A stretch of DNA of 38,265 bases. Origin: Defluviitaleaceae bacterium (GTDB lineage Bacteria > Bacillota > Clostridia > Lachnospirales > WQUN01). The stretch is from positions 1 through 38,265 of the forward strand of contig WRAN01000021.1 in assembly GCA_009780185.1 (NCBI GenBank), written 5' to 3'. Below the pieces are notes generated by a model. That model was not told where the DNA came from. It saw only the letters and a program-made list of their open reading frames with translations, and did no database searches. This document shows, one piece after another, positions 24,746 through 32,177 of this stretch. The position numbers were made by a program, and so were the translations under genes. The number at the start of each line of letters is the position of its first letter. The stretch's first letter is position 1.

Positions 24746-24851
24746 ATACTATTCTCAATTAAAATGTTAATTTACTCAAAAAGTAAAAATCATTGGACCG
24801 TTGATATTTTTCTTTTTGAGTAAATTCTATGAATTTATTTGAGAATAGTAT
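24746..24851. repeat. 106-bp nested imperfect palindrome
   Basis: An outer perfect 13-bp repeat (24746-24758 with 24839-24851, atactattctcaa/ttgagaatagtat) encloses an inner perfect 13-bp repeat (24771-24783 with 24812-24824, tttactcaaaaag/ctttttgagtaaa). A further weak stem fills the centre. The element is very AT-rich and lies 43 bp before the FucU-like gene. It resembles a small non-autonomous mobile element or a long regulatory RNA hairpin. No second copy is seen in this window. Confidence 0.65.
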
Positions 24852-24894
24852 GAAGTGCTACGCGATTCATGCGAAGTAATATGAGGAGATGTGT

Positions 24895-25332
24895 ATGCTA
24901 AAGAATATTCCCGCAATCCTTTCACCTGATTTACTAAAGATTATGATGGAAATGGGTCATGGAGATGAGATTGTGCTGGCCGATGGCAATTTCCCTTCGG
25001 CGGCAATGGCACAGAGACTTATCCGCCTAGATGGACATGGAGTCCCTCCTGTTTTAGATGCTGTTTTAAAATTTTTCCCATTGGATACTTATGTTGAGGC
25101 CCCTGTTGCATATATGGCTGTGGTACCTGGCGATGATTACGTACCCCAAATTAAATCAAAATATAATAATATAATTGATTATCATTATCCTCGTCCGTAT
25201 ATAAAAATAGAAGAGGTTGACCGCTTTGCCTTTTATCAGCGTGCAAAAGAGGCATATGCTATTGTGGCTACAGGTGAAACAGCCAAGTACGCTAATATCA
25301 TCTTAAAAAAAGGTGTTGTGGTTCCCGAATAG
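24895..25332 (+). CDS. RbsD/FucU family sugar mutarotase (fucose mutarotase-like)
   Basis: The 145-residue protein belongs to the RbsD/FucU family, which interconverts alpha and beta anomers of sugars such as L-fucose or D-ribose. The N-terminal block LSPDLLKIMMEMGHGDEIVLADGNFP carries the catalytic-region His22 and Asp24. A C-terminal Tyr/Glu-rich part (FAFYQRAKEAYAIVATGE) is typical of FucU rather than RbsD. I start it at the ATG at 24895, 6 nt after GGAG; the ATG at 24889 abuts that site. There is no fucose or ribose operon nearby, so the sugar is uncertain. The promoter of the downstream tRNA-Val overlaps its 3' end. Confidence 0.88.
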   Translation: MLKNIPAILSPDLLKIMMEMGHGDEIVLADGNFPSAAMAQRLIRLDGHGVPPVLDAVLKFFPLDTYVEAPVAYMAVVPGDDYVPQIKSKYNNIIDYHYPRPYIKIEEVDRFAFYQRAKEAYAIVATGETAKYANIILKKGVVVPE

Positions 25333-25344
25333 CCATGCTAGAAT
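25316..25344 (+). promoter_or_regulatory. Probable promoter of tRNA-Val
   Basis: TTGTGG (25316-25321), a 17-bp spacer and TAGAAT (25339-25344) lie 10 bases before the tRNA. The -35 box is inside the end of the FucU-like gene. Confidence 0.6.
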
Positions 25345-25354
25345 ATTGCAGCTT

Positions 25355-25427
25355 GGGCGGTTAACTCAGTTGATAGAGTGCCATCTTGACGTGGTGGAAG
25401 TCGAGGGTTTGAGTCCCCCACCGCCCA
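25355..25427 (+). tRNA. tRNA-Val (anticodon GAC), atypical sequence
   Basis: A 73-nt cloverleaf. It has a perfect acceptor stem GGGCGGT/ACCGCCC, a D-stem ACTC/GAGT, an anticodon stem CCATC/GGTGG with loop TTGACGT (anticodon GAC), a variable loop AAGTC, and a T-arm GAGGG-TTTGAGT-CCCCC with one A-C mismatch (50-64). Normally invariant positions differ: A10-U25 instead of G10-C25, A19 instead of G19 and U56 instead of C56. The last two should still form the D-loop/T-loop pair as A-U. The discriminator is A and CCA is not encoded. A promoter and terminator frame it, so it is probably expressed. Confidence 0.88.
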
Positions 25428-25433
25428 TAATTG

Positions 25434-25466
25434 CCGCGCCTTCGTAAATGAAGGTGCGGTTTTTTT
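25434..25466 (+). terminator. Terminator after tRNA-Val
   Basis: Stem 25434-25443/25450-25459 (ccgcgccttc/gaaggtgcgg, one wobble) with a 6-nt loop is followed by seven T residues. Confidence 0.9.
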
Positions 25467-25508
25467 ATTGCCCAGATGCTATAATAGCATTGAAGGGCTG
25501 TGATAAAA

Positions 25509-26045
25509 ATGGATACCTCATATCAAGACTGGCTTAATCTCCAAACTGCAAAGGATGAACGCTGGGATATTTACGATGCCAACCGAAATCTAACAGGAAA
25601 GACCCACCGCAGAGCAGACCCCTTGCCTGCGGGCTGCTATCATCTTGTGGTAATAGCCTGTGTTATAAATAGCAAAAACCAGTTCCTAATTACAAAGCGC
25701 GCCCCTAATAAGGGATATGCAGGGATGTGGGAATTTCCTGGAGGCAGCGCCGTGACTGGGGATGATAGCCTTACCGCCGCTATCAGGGAAGCCGAGGAAG
25801 AAGCGGGGCTTGTTTTGCTGCCTCAAAATGGCCAGCTGGCATACACGACCATGCGTCGAGATGCTTTTTTTGATGTGTGGCTTTTTAGGCAAGACTTTAG
25901 AATAGAAGATATTGTTTTACAACCAGGTGAAACCGTAGATGCCCAATATGCTACTGCTGATGAAATCCGTATATTGGTAAAGGAGGGCAAGTTTGCGCCT
26001 AGTCCTTTTGTTGAGGAATTACTTGCCTTTACTAATCAATATTAA
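25509..26045 (+). CDS. NUDIX hydrolase
   Basis: This 178-residue cytoplasmic hydrolase acts on nucleoside diphosphates linked to another group. The NUDIX box lies at about 79-101: Gly, five residues, Asp (canonically Glu), seven residues, then REAEEEAGL. The opening ERWDIYDANRNLTGKTHRRADPLPAGCYH resembles the N-terminus of YfcD and isopentenyl-diphosphate isomerase-like NUDIX proteins, so the substrate is uncertain. The ATG at 25509 has AAGGG 11 nt and GTGAT 4 nt upstream. A GTG at 25500 in the same frame is possible. It follows a tRNA terminator and appears monocistronic. Confidence 0.9.
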   Translation: MDTSYQDWLNLQTAKDERWDIYDANRNLTGKTHRRADPLPAGCYHLVVIACVINSKNQFLITKRAPNKGYAGMWEFPGGSAVTGDDSLTAAIREAEEEAGLVLLPQNGQLAYTTMRRDAFFDVWLFRQDFRIEDIVLQPGETVDAQYATADEIRILVKEGKFAPSPFVEELLAFTNQY

Positions 26046-26058
26046 TTATCAATAGGGG

Positions 26059-26086
26059 TTACATTTTTTTTATATTGCGGTATAAT
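26059..26086 (+). promoter_or_regulatory. Probable promoter of the cyclophilin-nifS-nifU unit
   Basis: TTACAT (26059-26064), a 16-bp T-rich spacer and a perfect TATAAT (26081-26086) lie 53 bases before the cyclophilin start. Confidence 0.6.
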
Positions 26087-26138
26087 CACATATAGCAATT
26101 TTGAAGAAAAATTACTACACAAAAGAAAGGTGTATATC

Positions 26139-27032
26139 ATGAAAAAAATTCTATTTTTAGTAGTATCTCTTTTATTTACCCTAGGTCTAATGACTGCCTG
26201 TAGAGATAATACCCCAGCAACTATTATTGATGTAGATGTACCGGAGTATGGCCTGACAGAGTTGCCACCCATATGGGAGGTGCCTCCCCAGCCTGAAGGC
26301 CAAACCATGGCTGAGGAATTTATCGTTAGAAGCCTGCTACAGCTTTCCCCTTTAACCCCTGGGGAGCTATTGGTTACAATGCATACATCTATGGGAGATA
26401 TAACCTTGAGATTTTTCCCCACAGAGGCGCCACTTGCGGTGGAAAACTTCCTTACCCATGCCTGGAATGGCTACTATGACGGGATATCGTTTCATAGGGT
26501 AATGCCTAATTTTATGATGCAGGGAGGGTGCCCAGATGGCACCGGCAGAGGCGGCCAAAGCATTTGGGGCGGCCAGTTTGGGCAAGAACTTAGCCCTCAG
26601 CTTAGGCACTTTAGAGGGGCACTTGCTATGGCACAATCTGCCATGCCCAATTCTATAGGCAGTCAGTTCTACATTGTGCAGAACAATAATCTTGACGGCG
26701 GCTTTAGGGCAGAGTTTGCTTCGCTTTTGGAGTTGCAAGATGAGTTTTTGCAGGAGTTTGCTGATGGCAGCACTGTTACTGTCGGGGATATTTACCCATA
26801 TGAATCACTTCGTTATTTCTTAAATAACGGAGGTGTGCCGCATCTGGACTGGCATTTTTCTGACAACCCTCATACGGTTTTTGGGCATGTGGTTTCTGGC
26901 ATGGATGTTGTGGATGCTATCGTGGCTGTTCCAGTAGAAGGTGGAGGTAATACCAACCCGTATCAGCATCGCCCTATTGACCCTGTGCTTATTAATGGGT
27001 TCACTTTTCATCTTTATGAAGGCGGTGCGTAA
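26139..27032 (+). CDS. Cyclophilin-type peptidyl-prolyl isomerase lipoprotein
   Basis: The 297-residue exported protein has a lipoprotein signal (hydrophobic stretch 4-18, lipobox MTAC with Cys21), a short Pro-rich linker and a cyclophilin domain. It would assist folding of secreted proteins outside the membrane. The domain shows the family FHRVMPNFMMQGG block, QFYIV and VFGHVVSGMDVVD. An acidic insert (about residues 190-240) is larger than in minimal cyclophilins. I use the ATG at 26139 (AAAGG 8 nt upstream) rather than the in-frame GTG at 26130, which overlaps the ribosome site. Its stop overlaps the nifS start (TAATG), an odd coupling of a secreted foldase to Fe-S assembly. Confidence 0.92.
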   Translation: MKKILFLVVSLLFTLGLMTACRDNTPATIIDVDVPEYGLTELPPIWEVPPQPEGQTMAEEFIVRSLLQLSPLTPGELLVTMHTSMGDITLRFFPTEAPLAVENFLTHAWNGYYDGISFHRVMPNFMMQGGCPDGTGRGGQSIWGGQFGQELSPQLRHFRGALAMAQSAMPNSIGSQFYIVQNNNLDGGFRAEFASLLELQDEFLQEFADGSTVTVGDIYPYESLRYFLNNGGVPHLDWHFSDNPHTVFGHVVSGMDVVDAIVAVPVEGGGNTNPYQHRPIDPVLINGFTFHLYEGGA

Positions 27033-28201
27033 TGTCTATGTACTTTGATTATGCAGCCACAACCCCGCTTCACCCCAAAGCATTGGAAGCTATGATGCCT
27101 TTTTTAACAGATAATTTTGCTAATCCTTCAAGTGCATATACCCCGGCTCGGGAAGCTCGTAAGGCTATAGACGCTGCACGGAAGCAAGTGGCTTGTGCCA
27201 TAGGCGCGCAACCTGAAGAAATTTTCTTTGTTGGAAGCGGTACTGAGGCAGATAACTGGGCCATATATGGCATACTGGAAGCCCAAAAGAAGAAGGGTAA
27301 CCATATGATTATTTCGGCGGTAGAACATCATGGAGTGCTTTATACATGTAGGCACCTGGAAAAGCAGGGGTATGGGGTAACCTATCTTCCTGTAGATAGT
27401 GAAGGTTTTGTATCTCCTGAAGCTGTCAGGGGCGCAATCCAACCAGATACAGTGCTGGTTTCCGTAATACTTGCCAATAATGAAGTAGGTACTATTCAGC
27501 CTCTTAAAGCTATAAGTGAGATTACCAAGGCAGCCGGAATACCTCTGCATACAGATGCGGTACAGGCGGTAGGACATATTCCTGTAGACGTTAATGCACT
27601 GGGTGTAGATGTACTTTCTATGAGTGCCCATAAATTTTATGGCCCTAAGGGGATAGGCGCGCAGTATATAAGAAAGGGAACCCCTATACTGCCTCTTCTT
27701 CGTGGAGGCGCACAGGAGCGTGGACGCCGTGCCGGAACAGAGGATGTGGCGGGGATTGTAGGTATGGCCACAGCACTTACTGTTGCAACAAAAGAAATAG
27801 CCGCAGAAGCATCGAGGCTTACAGGGCTACGTGACAGGCTTATAAATGAGTTGTTATCAATCCCTCATACAAGGCTTAACGGCTCAAGAGATAACCGCCT
27901 CCCAGGGAATGTAAATGTGTCATTCTCTTTTATTGAGGGGGAGTCGCTGCTGCTTCATTTGGACATGCAGGGCTGTCAGGCCTCTACCGGGTCGGCATGT
28001 TCCAGCGGGGCATTGGAACCTTCTCATGTGCTAACTGCCATGGGCATTAGTCATGAGCTAACAAATGGGGCAATACGGTTTTCTCTTGGACGTGACACCA
28101 CAGAAGATGATATTATTAAGCTGGTAGAAATAGTGACAAAATCTGTAGGGCGGCTTAGAGAGCTATCCCCACTATATGATGATTATTTAAAGAAAGGATA
28201 A
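27032..28201 (+). CDS. nifS: Cysteine desulfurase (NifS/IscS family)
   Basis: This PLP enzyme removes sulfur from cysteine as an enzyme-bound persulfide and delivers it for Fe-S cluster or thio-nucleoside synthesis. The 389-residue protein shows the cofactor-stacking VEHHGVL (98-104), the PLP-binding Lys201 in SAHKFYGPKG and the mobile-loop Cys323 in STGSACSSG. The loop length fits group I (NifS/IscS) enzymes. It begins at the last base of the cyclophilin gene stop and is followed 4 bp later by the U-type scaffold gene, as in nifSU/iscSU pairs of Clostridia. No IscR-type regulator is adjacent. Confidence 0.96.
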   Translation: MSMYFDYAATTPLHPKALEAMMPFLTDNFANPSSAYTPAREARKAIDAARKQVACAIGAQPEEIFFVGSGTEADNWAIYGILEAQKKKGNHMIISAVEHHGVLYTCRHLEKQGYGVTYLPVDSEGFVSPEAVRGAIQPDTVLVSVILANNEVGTIQPLKAISEITKAAGIPLHTDAVQAVGHIPVDVNALGVDVLSMSAHKFYGPKGIGAQYIRKGTPILPLLRGGAQERGRRAGTEDVAGIVGMATALTVATKEIAAEASRLTGLRDRLINELLSIPHTRLNGSRDNRLPGNVNVSFSFIEGESLLLHLDMQGCQASTGSACSSGALEPSHVLTAMGISHELTNGAIRFSLGRDTTEDDIIKLVEIVTKSVGRLRELSPLYDDYLKKG

Positions 28202-28205
28202 GCTG

Positions 28206-28625
28206 ATGGAATATACCGAAAAAGTAATGGAGCATTTTATGAACCCAAAAAACGTAGGGGAAATGGAAGATGCCAGCGGCATAGGAACCGTAGGCAATGC
28301 AAGCTGCGGTGACATAATGCGGGTATTTCTTAAAATTGAAAATGATGTGATTATAGATGCGAGTTTTAAGACCTTTGGATGTGGAGCGGCTGTGGCGACA
28401 TCTAGCATGGCAACTGAAATGGTAAAGGGAAAGACCATTCAGGAAGCCATGCTTATAACGAATAAAGCCGTTATGGAAGCATTAGATGGACTACCCCCAG
28501 TAAAGGCGCATTGCTCAACTTTAGCGGAAGAAGCATTGCAAGCCGCCCTGTGGGATTACGCCCAGAAAAATGACATTGTAATCCCCGGATTAGAAGAACC
28601 CAAAGAGCATGACCATCATCATTAA
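28206..28625 (+). CDS. nifU: Fe-S cluster assembly scaffold (NifU N-terminal/IscU family)
   Basis: The 139-residue protein is a U-type scaffold on which [2Fe-2S]/[4Fe-4S] clusters are built with sulfur from the desulfurase encoded just before it. Its three cluster-ligand cysteines are Cys34 (NASCGD), Cys59 (FGCGAA) and Cys103 (AHCST). The LPPVK sequence before Cys103, which the HscA chaperone recognises in IscU, is present, although no hscA is nearby. The tail is His-rich (EHDHHH), which may bind metal. AAAGGA precedes the ATG, and a strong terminator ends the operon. Confidence 0.96.
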   Translation: MEYTEKVMEHFMNPKNVGEMEDASGIGTVGNASCGDIMRVFLKIENDVIIDASFKTFGCGAAVATSSMATEMVKGKTIQEAMLITNKAVMEALDGLPPVKAHCSTLAEEALQAALWDYAQKNDIVIPGLEEPKEHDHHH

Positions 28626-28658
28626 TTAATATTTTTGTATGTTGATTGATCATATTAG

Positions 28659-28688
28659 AAAAGAGGCCGTGAAAATGGCCTCTTTTTT
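28659..28688 (+). terminator. Rho-independent terminator after nifU
   Basis: Bases 28659-28668 pair with 28677-28686 (aaaagaggcc/ggcctctttt) around an 8-nt loop, followed by more T residues. Confidence 0.92.
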
Positions 28689-28715
28689 CGTGTTTCAGGC
28701 CGCAGCACTGTCAGA

Positions 28716-28734
28716 CAGGTTTTAATTTGGAATC
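28716..28734 (+). repeat. Second copy of the 19-bp sequence at 803-821
   Basis: This is an exact copy of caggttttaatttggaatc, here 109 bases before the lipoprotein start at 28843. Sequence flanking the 19-mer is not conserved between the two sites. Confidence 0.55.
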
Positions 28735-28787
28735 GGAATTTGGGAACAATAAAAATAGATGTGCGTTTAATGGGTCGAAAGGGTACG

Positions 28788-28817
28788 AATTGCTCTCACA
28801 GGGCCCGTAGAGCAATT
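28788..28817 (+). promoter_or_regulatory. Leader hairpin of the stalk-domain lipoprotein
   Basis: Bases 28788-28796 and 28809-28817 (aattgctct/agagcaatt) form a perfect 9-bp hairpin with a 12-nt GC-rich loop. It ends 13 bases before the GAGGTG ribosome site. No T-run follows, so it is more likely an mRNA-stabilising or regulatory element than a terminator. Confidence 0.5.
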
Positions 28818-28842
28818 AATAAAATTTTATGAGGTGTTAAAC

Positions 28843-29967
28843 ATGAAAGGAATTATTAAATTTATAGGACTAGGATTTTTGCTTACAACTTTAGTTTTTG
28901 CACTGGCTGCTTGTAGTGACGGCGTAGCCCCTTTGGCTGCCCCAGAAGATGAAGGTATCATATATGTGGATACTGACTATGCTGAATTCGAAGAAGATGA
29001 AGTATCTGAGCTTGACCTTCTTGATATGACGGAAGGTTCAATCTTTGGTAATGTCACTGGTGAAATTGTTAGTATTGACGAGGCCATCGAAATGGGAGGC
29101 CAACGGATCCAAATTGAAGGCGAAGATGGCGCAACGGTTCTTATGACCCACTTCAACACATTTACTCTGGGCAGAGCCCCGGAAGTAGGCGATACTATCA
29201 CTGGATTCTTTATTTTGGAACCATTTATGATGGCTATCTATCCGCCTCAGCACACTGCAACAGTTATCGTAAACAACGATGATGTTCAAGAAGACGGCAT
29301 ACCATTTATCCATGTAGACCGCTTCTTCACACACTTTGACAGCGATCAGCTTATTAGTGCAGATGGCGAGCTGGTTATTAACATTGGCGCAGATACCACA
29401 GAGGTAACTTTGCAAAGCGGAGACGCATTTGAAGGTGATTTTGCAGGCCGCATGTTGCTTGTTACCTATGCTATGTCTACACGCAGCCTTCCACCACAAA
29501 CAACACCTATCCAGATTGTGGTACTATACGAAATGCCTGTAACCGGTCCTGAGTTTGTAGAGCTTCCCGATGATTGGGAAGTCGAAGATGTTGAACCTTG
29601 GTACTGCATCGTAGTAGACGGCGAAGGTCTTGTTGGCCCACTTGCACTGTTTATGGACGAAGAAATGGATTTCCAAACTCATGTGGAGTTAATGCCTGTA
29701 GCCGAACATCTTGGCGCTTACGTAAATTGGGATCAAGATACTAACATCGTAACCCTAGAAGGCAGAATCGGCAGCATCTCTTTTGAAGTGGGAAGCTATG
29801 AATTTATAGTTGATGGTGAAACTGTTGCCCTATATCACTCTTCTGTTGATTTCTACGGAACTGTTTTTGTACCAGTGTTGTTCTTCAGGGATGTATTCGG
29901 GATGCCAGCCGCCTATGCATTTGAAGGCCGTATTTATATCAGCAGTACTGAAAGCGACATGCAGTAA
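28843..29967 (+). CDS. Lipoprotein with C-terminal copper amine oxidase-like stalk domain
   Basis: The 374-residue protein has a lipoprotein signal (hydrophobic helix 4-20, lipobox LAAC with Cys24), then a very acidic linker and two beta-rich stretches. Its C-terminal domain (about 280-370) has the pattern of the copper amine oxidase N-terminal (stalk) domain common in surface proteins of Firmicutes: MPVAEHLGAYVNWD, then VTLEG, then VFVPVLFFRDVFG. It is probably anchored outside the cell; the stalk domain is structural and not an oxidase. I start at the ATG at 28843 behind GAGGTG rather than the overlapping GTG at 28834. The protein is strongly acidic overall. The function is unknown. Confidence 0.82.
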   Translation: MKGIIKFIGLGFLLTTLVFALAACSDGVAPLAAPEDEGIIYVDTDYAEFEEDEVSELDLLDMTEGSIFGNVTGEIVSIDEAIEMGGQRIQIEGEDGATVLMTHFNTFTLGRAPEVGDTITGFFILEPFMMAIYPPQHTATVIVNNDDVQEDGIPFIHVDRFFTHFDSDQLISADGELVINIGADTTEVTLQSGDAFEGDFAGRMLLVTYAMSTRSLPPQTTPIQIVVLYEMPVTGPEFVELPDDWEVEDVEPWYCIVVDGEGLVGPLALFMDEEMDFQTHVELMPVAEHLGAYVNWDQDTNIVTLEGRIGSISFEVGSYEFIVDGETVALYHSSVDFYGTVFVPVLFFRDVFGMPAAYAFEGRIYISSTESDMQ

Positions 29968-30036
29968 ATTTCTAAATCACTAGGTCGAGTGTCAATACTT
30001 TACCGTGATTGAATTTAAATGCTAGATAATTAATGA

Positions 30037-30076
30037 AACAAGCCAGAGGCCTCTTAATAGAGGCCTCTGGCTTGTT
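30037..30076. terminator. Bidirectional terminator
   Basis: An 18-bp perfect stem (30037-30054 with 30059-30076) with a TAAT loop separates the stalk lipoprotein gene from the convergent secreted-protein gene. The core is agaggcctct. Confidence 0.88.
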
Positions 30077-30104
30077 AAGTGCATTGAGTTGCAGCATGTG
30101 AATA

Positions 30105-30935
30105 CTAATAACTAAAGCTAAAGTTTCCAGCCATATGGCGCAAAGCGTTTCCATTCCCTGCAATACCAATACTCGCTGGCCCTAATGAGAAACTAAACGA
30201 AACATCAAAAAAACTACTTGTGTCGTGCACATAATGCATGGTGACTGCCCTTGTAGCACTTGGGGTTGTTCTCCTTGCTTGCATAGATACATTTCCTTCA
30301 AAAATCAAGTTTGGAGTCGAAGCAGTATTAAACCTTGCCCAACCGTAACCAGAATGTGAAGCCGAAGTTGGCCCACCTAGCATAAATGACCCTGCATACT
30401 GATGAGACCAGTCCCAATATGTCACAATTCTTAATGTAGGATTATGCGATGGATTAACCTCCCAACCAGGGAATAAAGCAATGGCGAATCCATCATTTCT
30501 TATAGAAGCTGCTCTTCTCCAACGAAATGATGGGAATACGGCAAATGTTTCAACGCCAGAAACAGTCATTCTAAAAACAGAAACTGTCAATTGCAAATCT
30601 GATGATGGTATTGAGCTAAATGGAATAAACATATCGCCAGCATAGACAGACATCTCAGACGTTAGATATTCTTCCTCATATTCACACTCTGGAACATTGT
30701 ATGTTCTCACGCTAAATGATTCGAAGGATATCTCGCATATATTTTCATCCTGTAATGCAAGAAATATTTCGAGTTTTTGCGATACGGACATACTGTCCAC
30801 AACTGCATTTTGCATTCCTACTGACAAGAGAAACTCATCAATCTCACAAGTTTCAGAGTCAATTGCAAAAACGCTGACATTAACGCTAACAATAAGGATA
30901 ATAAGTGCCATAATAAGTGCTTTTATTCTTCTCAT
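30105..30935 (-). CDS. Secreted protein of unknown function
   Basis: This 276-residue protein starts with a clear signal peptide (MRRIKA then a hydrophobic stretch, cleavage likely near Val-Phe-Ala at 24). A middle region (about 30-100) is acidic. The C-terminal half is rich in aromatic, Ser and Gly residues (for example TYWDWSHQYAGSFMLGG and HSGYGWARFN) and has the alternating pattern of a beta-sandwich. I do not recognise a family. The ATG at 30935 has AAAGGAG 8 nt upstream, and the longer frame (to 30968) begins before that site. It lies 19 bases after a 59-residue membrane protein gene in the same direction, so the two probably form a unit. Confidence 0.75.
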   Translation of the reverse strand: MRRIKALIMALIILIVSVNVSVFAIDSETCEIDEFLLSVGMQNAVVDSMSVSQKLEIFLALQDENICEISFESFSVRTYNVPECEYEEEYLTSEMSVYAGDMFIPFSSIPSSDLQLTVSVFRMTVSGVETFAVFPSFRWRRAASIRNDGFAIALFPGWEVNPSHNPTLRIVTYWDWSHQYAGSFMLGGPTSASHSGYGWARFNTASTPNLIFEGNVSMQARRTTPSATRAVTMHYVHDTSSFFDVSFSFSLGPASIGIAGNGNALRHMAGNFSFSY

Positions 30936-30954
30936 TTTAACATCTCCTTTGTCT

Positions 30955-31134
30955 TTACTCGGCTGCAAAAAAACCTAAAACACAAACAGCAAACCCAATG
31001 TAAGGCGAAAGAACACCTACATTAACTAGCCAATTAGGTACGACGTAATGCGTTGACTTAACAATGATGGCTATTGACAACAAAATAATAGAAAAGCCAA
31101 GCAGCATTGTTCTGTAGCTTCTATTTTGATTCAT
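30955..31134 (-). CDS. Small two-helix membrane protein (59 aa)
   Basis: A 59-codon frame runs from an ATG at 31134 to a TAA at 30955. It has a strong GGGAGGG ribosome site 8 nt upstream, and I believe it is real although short. The protein has two hydrophobic segments (about residues 9-25 and 38-57) joined by a short polar loop, with a basic N-terminus (MNQNRSYR) and an acidic end (Ala-Ala-Glu). It directly precedes the secreted-protein gene at 30935. Its arrangement next to an exported protein of unknown role could suit an immunity or export helper, but nothing in the sequence proves this. Confidence 0.7.
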   Translation of the reverse strand: MNQNRSYRTMLLGFSIILLSIAIIVKSTHYVVPNWLVNVGVLSPYIGFAVCVLGFFAAE

Positions 31135-31140
31135 TATTAG

Positions 31141-31610
31141 TGCCCTCCCTACATGAATTTGATGTTTGGTTGTTACATATTATTCTATTTGCCCATTGGC
31201 GATATACCACCTTTCAATCCTATGTCCTGTTTATATTGAACCCACCCCTTTAATAAAACTTACTACCAAAAACTAGTAGATTCAACCATGCTCAGTGTAG
31301 CAAGCCCCCATAGCATGTGTCAATCTACAAATCCTACAAATATTCTACTATATTTTTGTTTAATTTCACCAATAACTACGAATGCATTCACAAAGCGAAC
31401 ATGCAAAGAAAAAATCCATCTCAGCTTATGAAGGTTCCCCTTAGCGCAACCTAGCTGAGTTTTCCCTACAGTGCGAAAACGCTTTTGCATTTAAATGTAG
31501 CTCTGCCTTTCTCAAACGTGTTCGCTTAGAGCCCGCCATTGCAACAGACAACCCTATCTTCGCTTCCCTGGCTACGCGTCTGGAGCTGCACTTTGCACGG
31601 CAAGGTATTT
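31141..31610. other. Gene-poor stretch with a GC-richer patch
   Basis: I see no convincing gene in these 470 bases. The first 300 are AT-rich. The segment 31441-31605 is distinctly richer in G+C and contains many short complementary words. On the minus strand it stays open from 31767 to 31441, but the frame has no ribosome site and begins antisense to the carD-like gene. The patch may be a decayed gene or a dispersed intergenic repeat. Confidence 0.4.
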
Positions 31611-31667
31611 TTGCTTTTATTCTTATAAACATGGTATAATTGACTTGTAATGTAAATGTAATAATAG
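31611..31667 (+). promoter_or_regulatory. Two overlapping promoters of the carD-like gene
   Basis: TTGCTT (31611-31616) with an 18-bp spacer and a perfect TATAAT (31635-31640) overlaps TTGACT (31640-31645) with a 16-bp spacer and TAATAG (31662-31667). Both point at the gene starting at 31697. Confidence 0.6.
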
Positions 31668-31696
31668 ACCGTTGCACCATATGAGAGGGATATAAT

Positions 31697-32173
31697 ATGT
31701 ACAAAGTAGGCGAAAAGATTGTCCACCCATTGTATGGGGCGGGAATTATTGAAAGCTTAGAAGACAAAGAAGTAGAAGGTACGCTCCAGACCTACTATGT
31801 ACTCCAGATACCCGTGGGTAATCTAAAGATTATGATTTCTGCTGCAAAGGCAGAAACCCAGGGTATTAGAGGTATACACAGCGGCGATGAAGTTGTTGGA
31901 ATAGTTTCTGGTATTGTTGATATGGAAATTGATATGCCAGATAATTGGAACCAGCGCTATAAGGAAAATATGGAGCGGATTAAATCGGGTCAGCTTTCTG
32001 AGGTTTCTTTGGTGTATCGCAACCTGCTTTTACGCGAACGTGAACGAGGGCTCTCTACTGCGGAAAAAAAGCTTATGACTACGGCAAAGCAGATTATCCT
32101 TTCAGAGTTAATACTTTCTAAGGATATAGACCGCGTGGAAGCGGAAAATTTATTAGAGAATATTTTCGGGTAA
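31697..32173 (+). CDS. CarD/CdnL-type transcription regulator
   Basis: The 158-residue protein has the CarD_CdnL_TRCF fold. An N-terminal Tudor-like RNA-polymerase interaction domain (about 1-65: VGEKIVHPLYGAGIIESLEDKE, then YYVLQIPVGNLKIMI) precedes a C-terminal helical DNA-binding domain (about 75-158, with LVYRNLLLRERERGLSTAEKKLM). Such proteins bind the polymerase beta subunit and stabilise open promoter complexes, often at rRNA promoters. An AGAGGG ribosome site lies before the ATG. The PHP gene starts 4 bp after its stop, so the two are co-transcribed. Confidence 0.93.
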   Translation: MYKVGEKIVHPLYGAGIIESLEDKEVEGTLQTYYVLQIPVGNLKIMISAAKAETQGIRGIHSGDEVVGIVSGIVDMEIDMPDNWNQRYKENMERIKSGQLSEVSLVYRNLLLRERERGLSTAEKKLMTTAKQIILSELILSKDIDRVEAENLLENIFG

Positions 32174-32177
32174 GGCT

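Noticed and set aside
25355..25427. tRNA-Val as a pseudogene
   Set aside because: The acceptor and anticodon arms are intact, two of the unusual positions are compensated, and a promoter and terminator are present; it is kept as a functional but atypical tRNA.
31441..31767. A 108-codon open frame on the minus strand
   Set aside because: It has no ribosome site, its first part is antisense to the well-supported carD-like gene, and the encoded sequence is basic and low in protein-like pattern.
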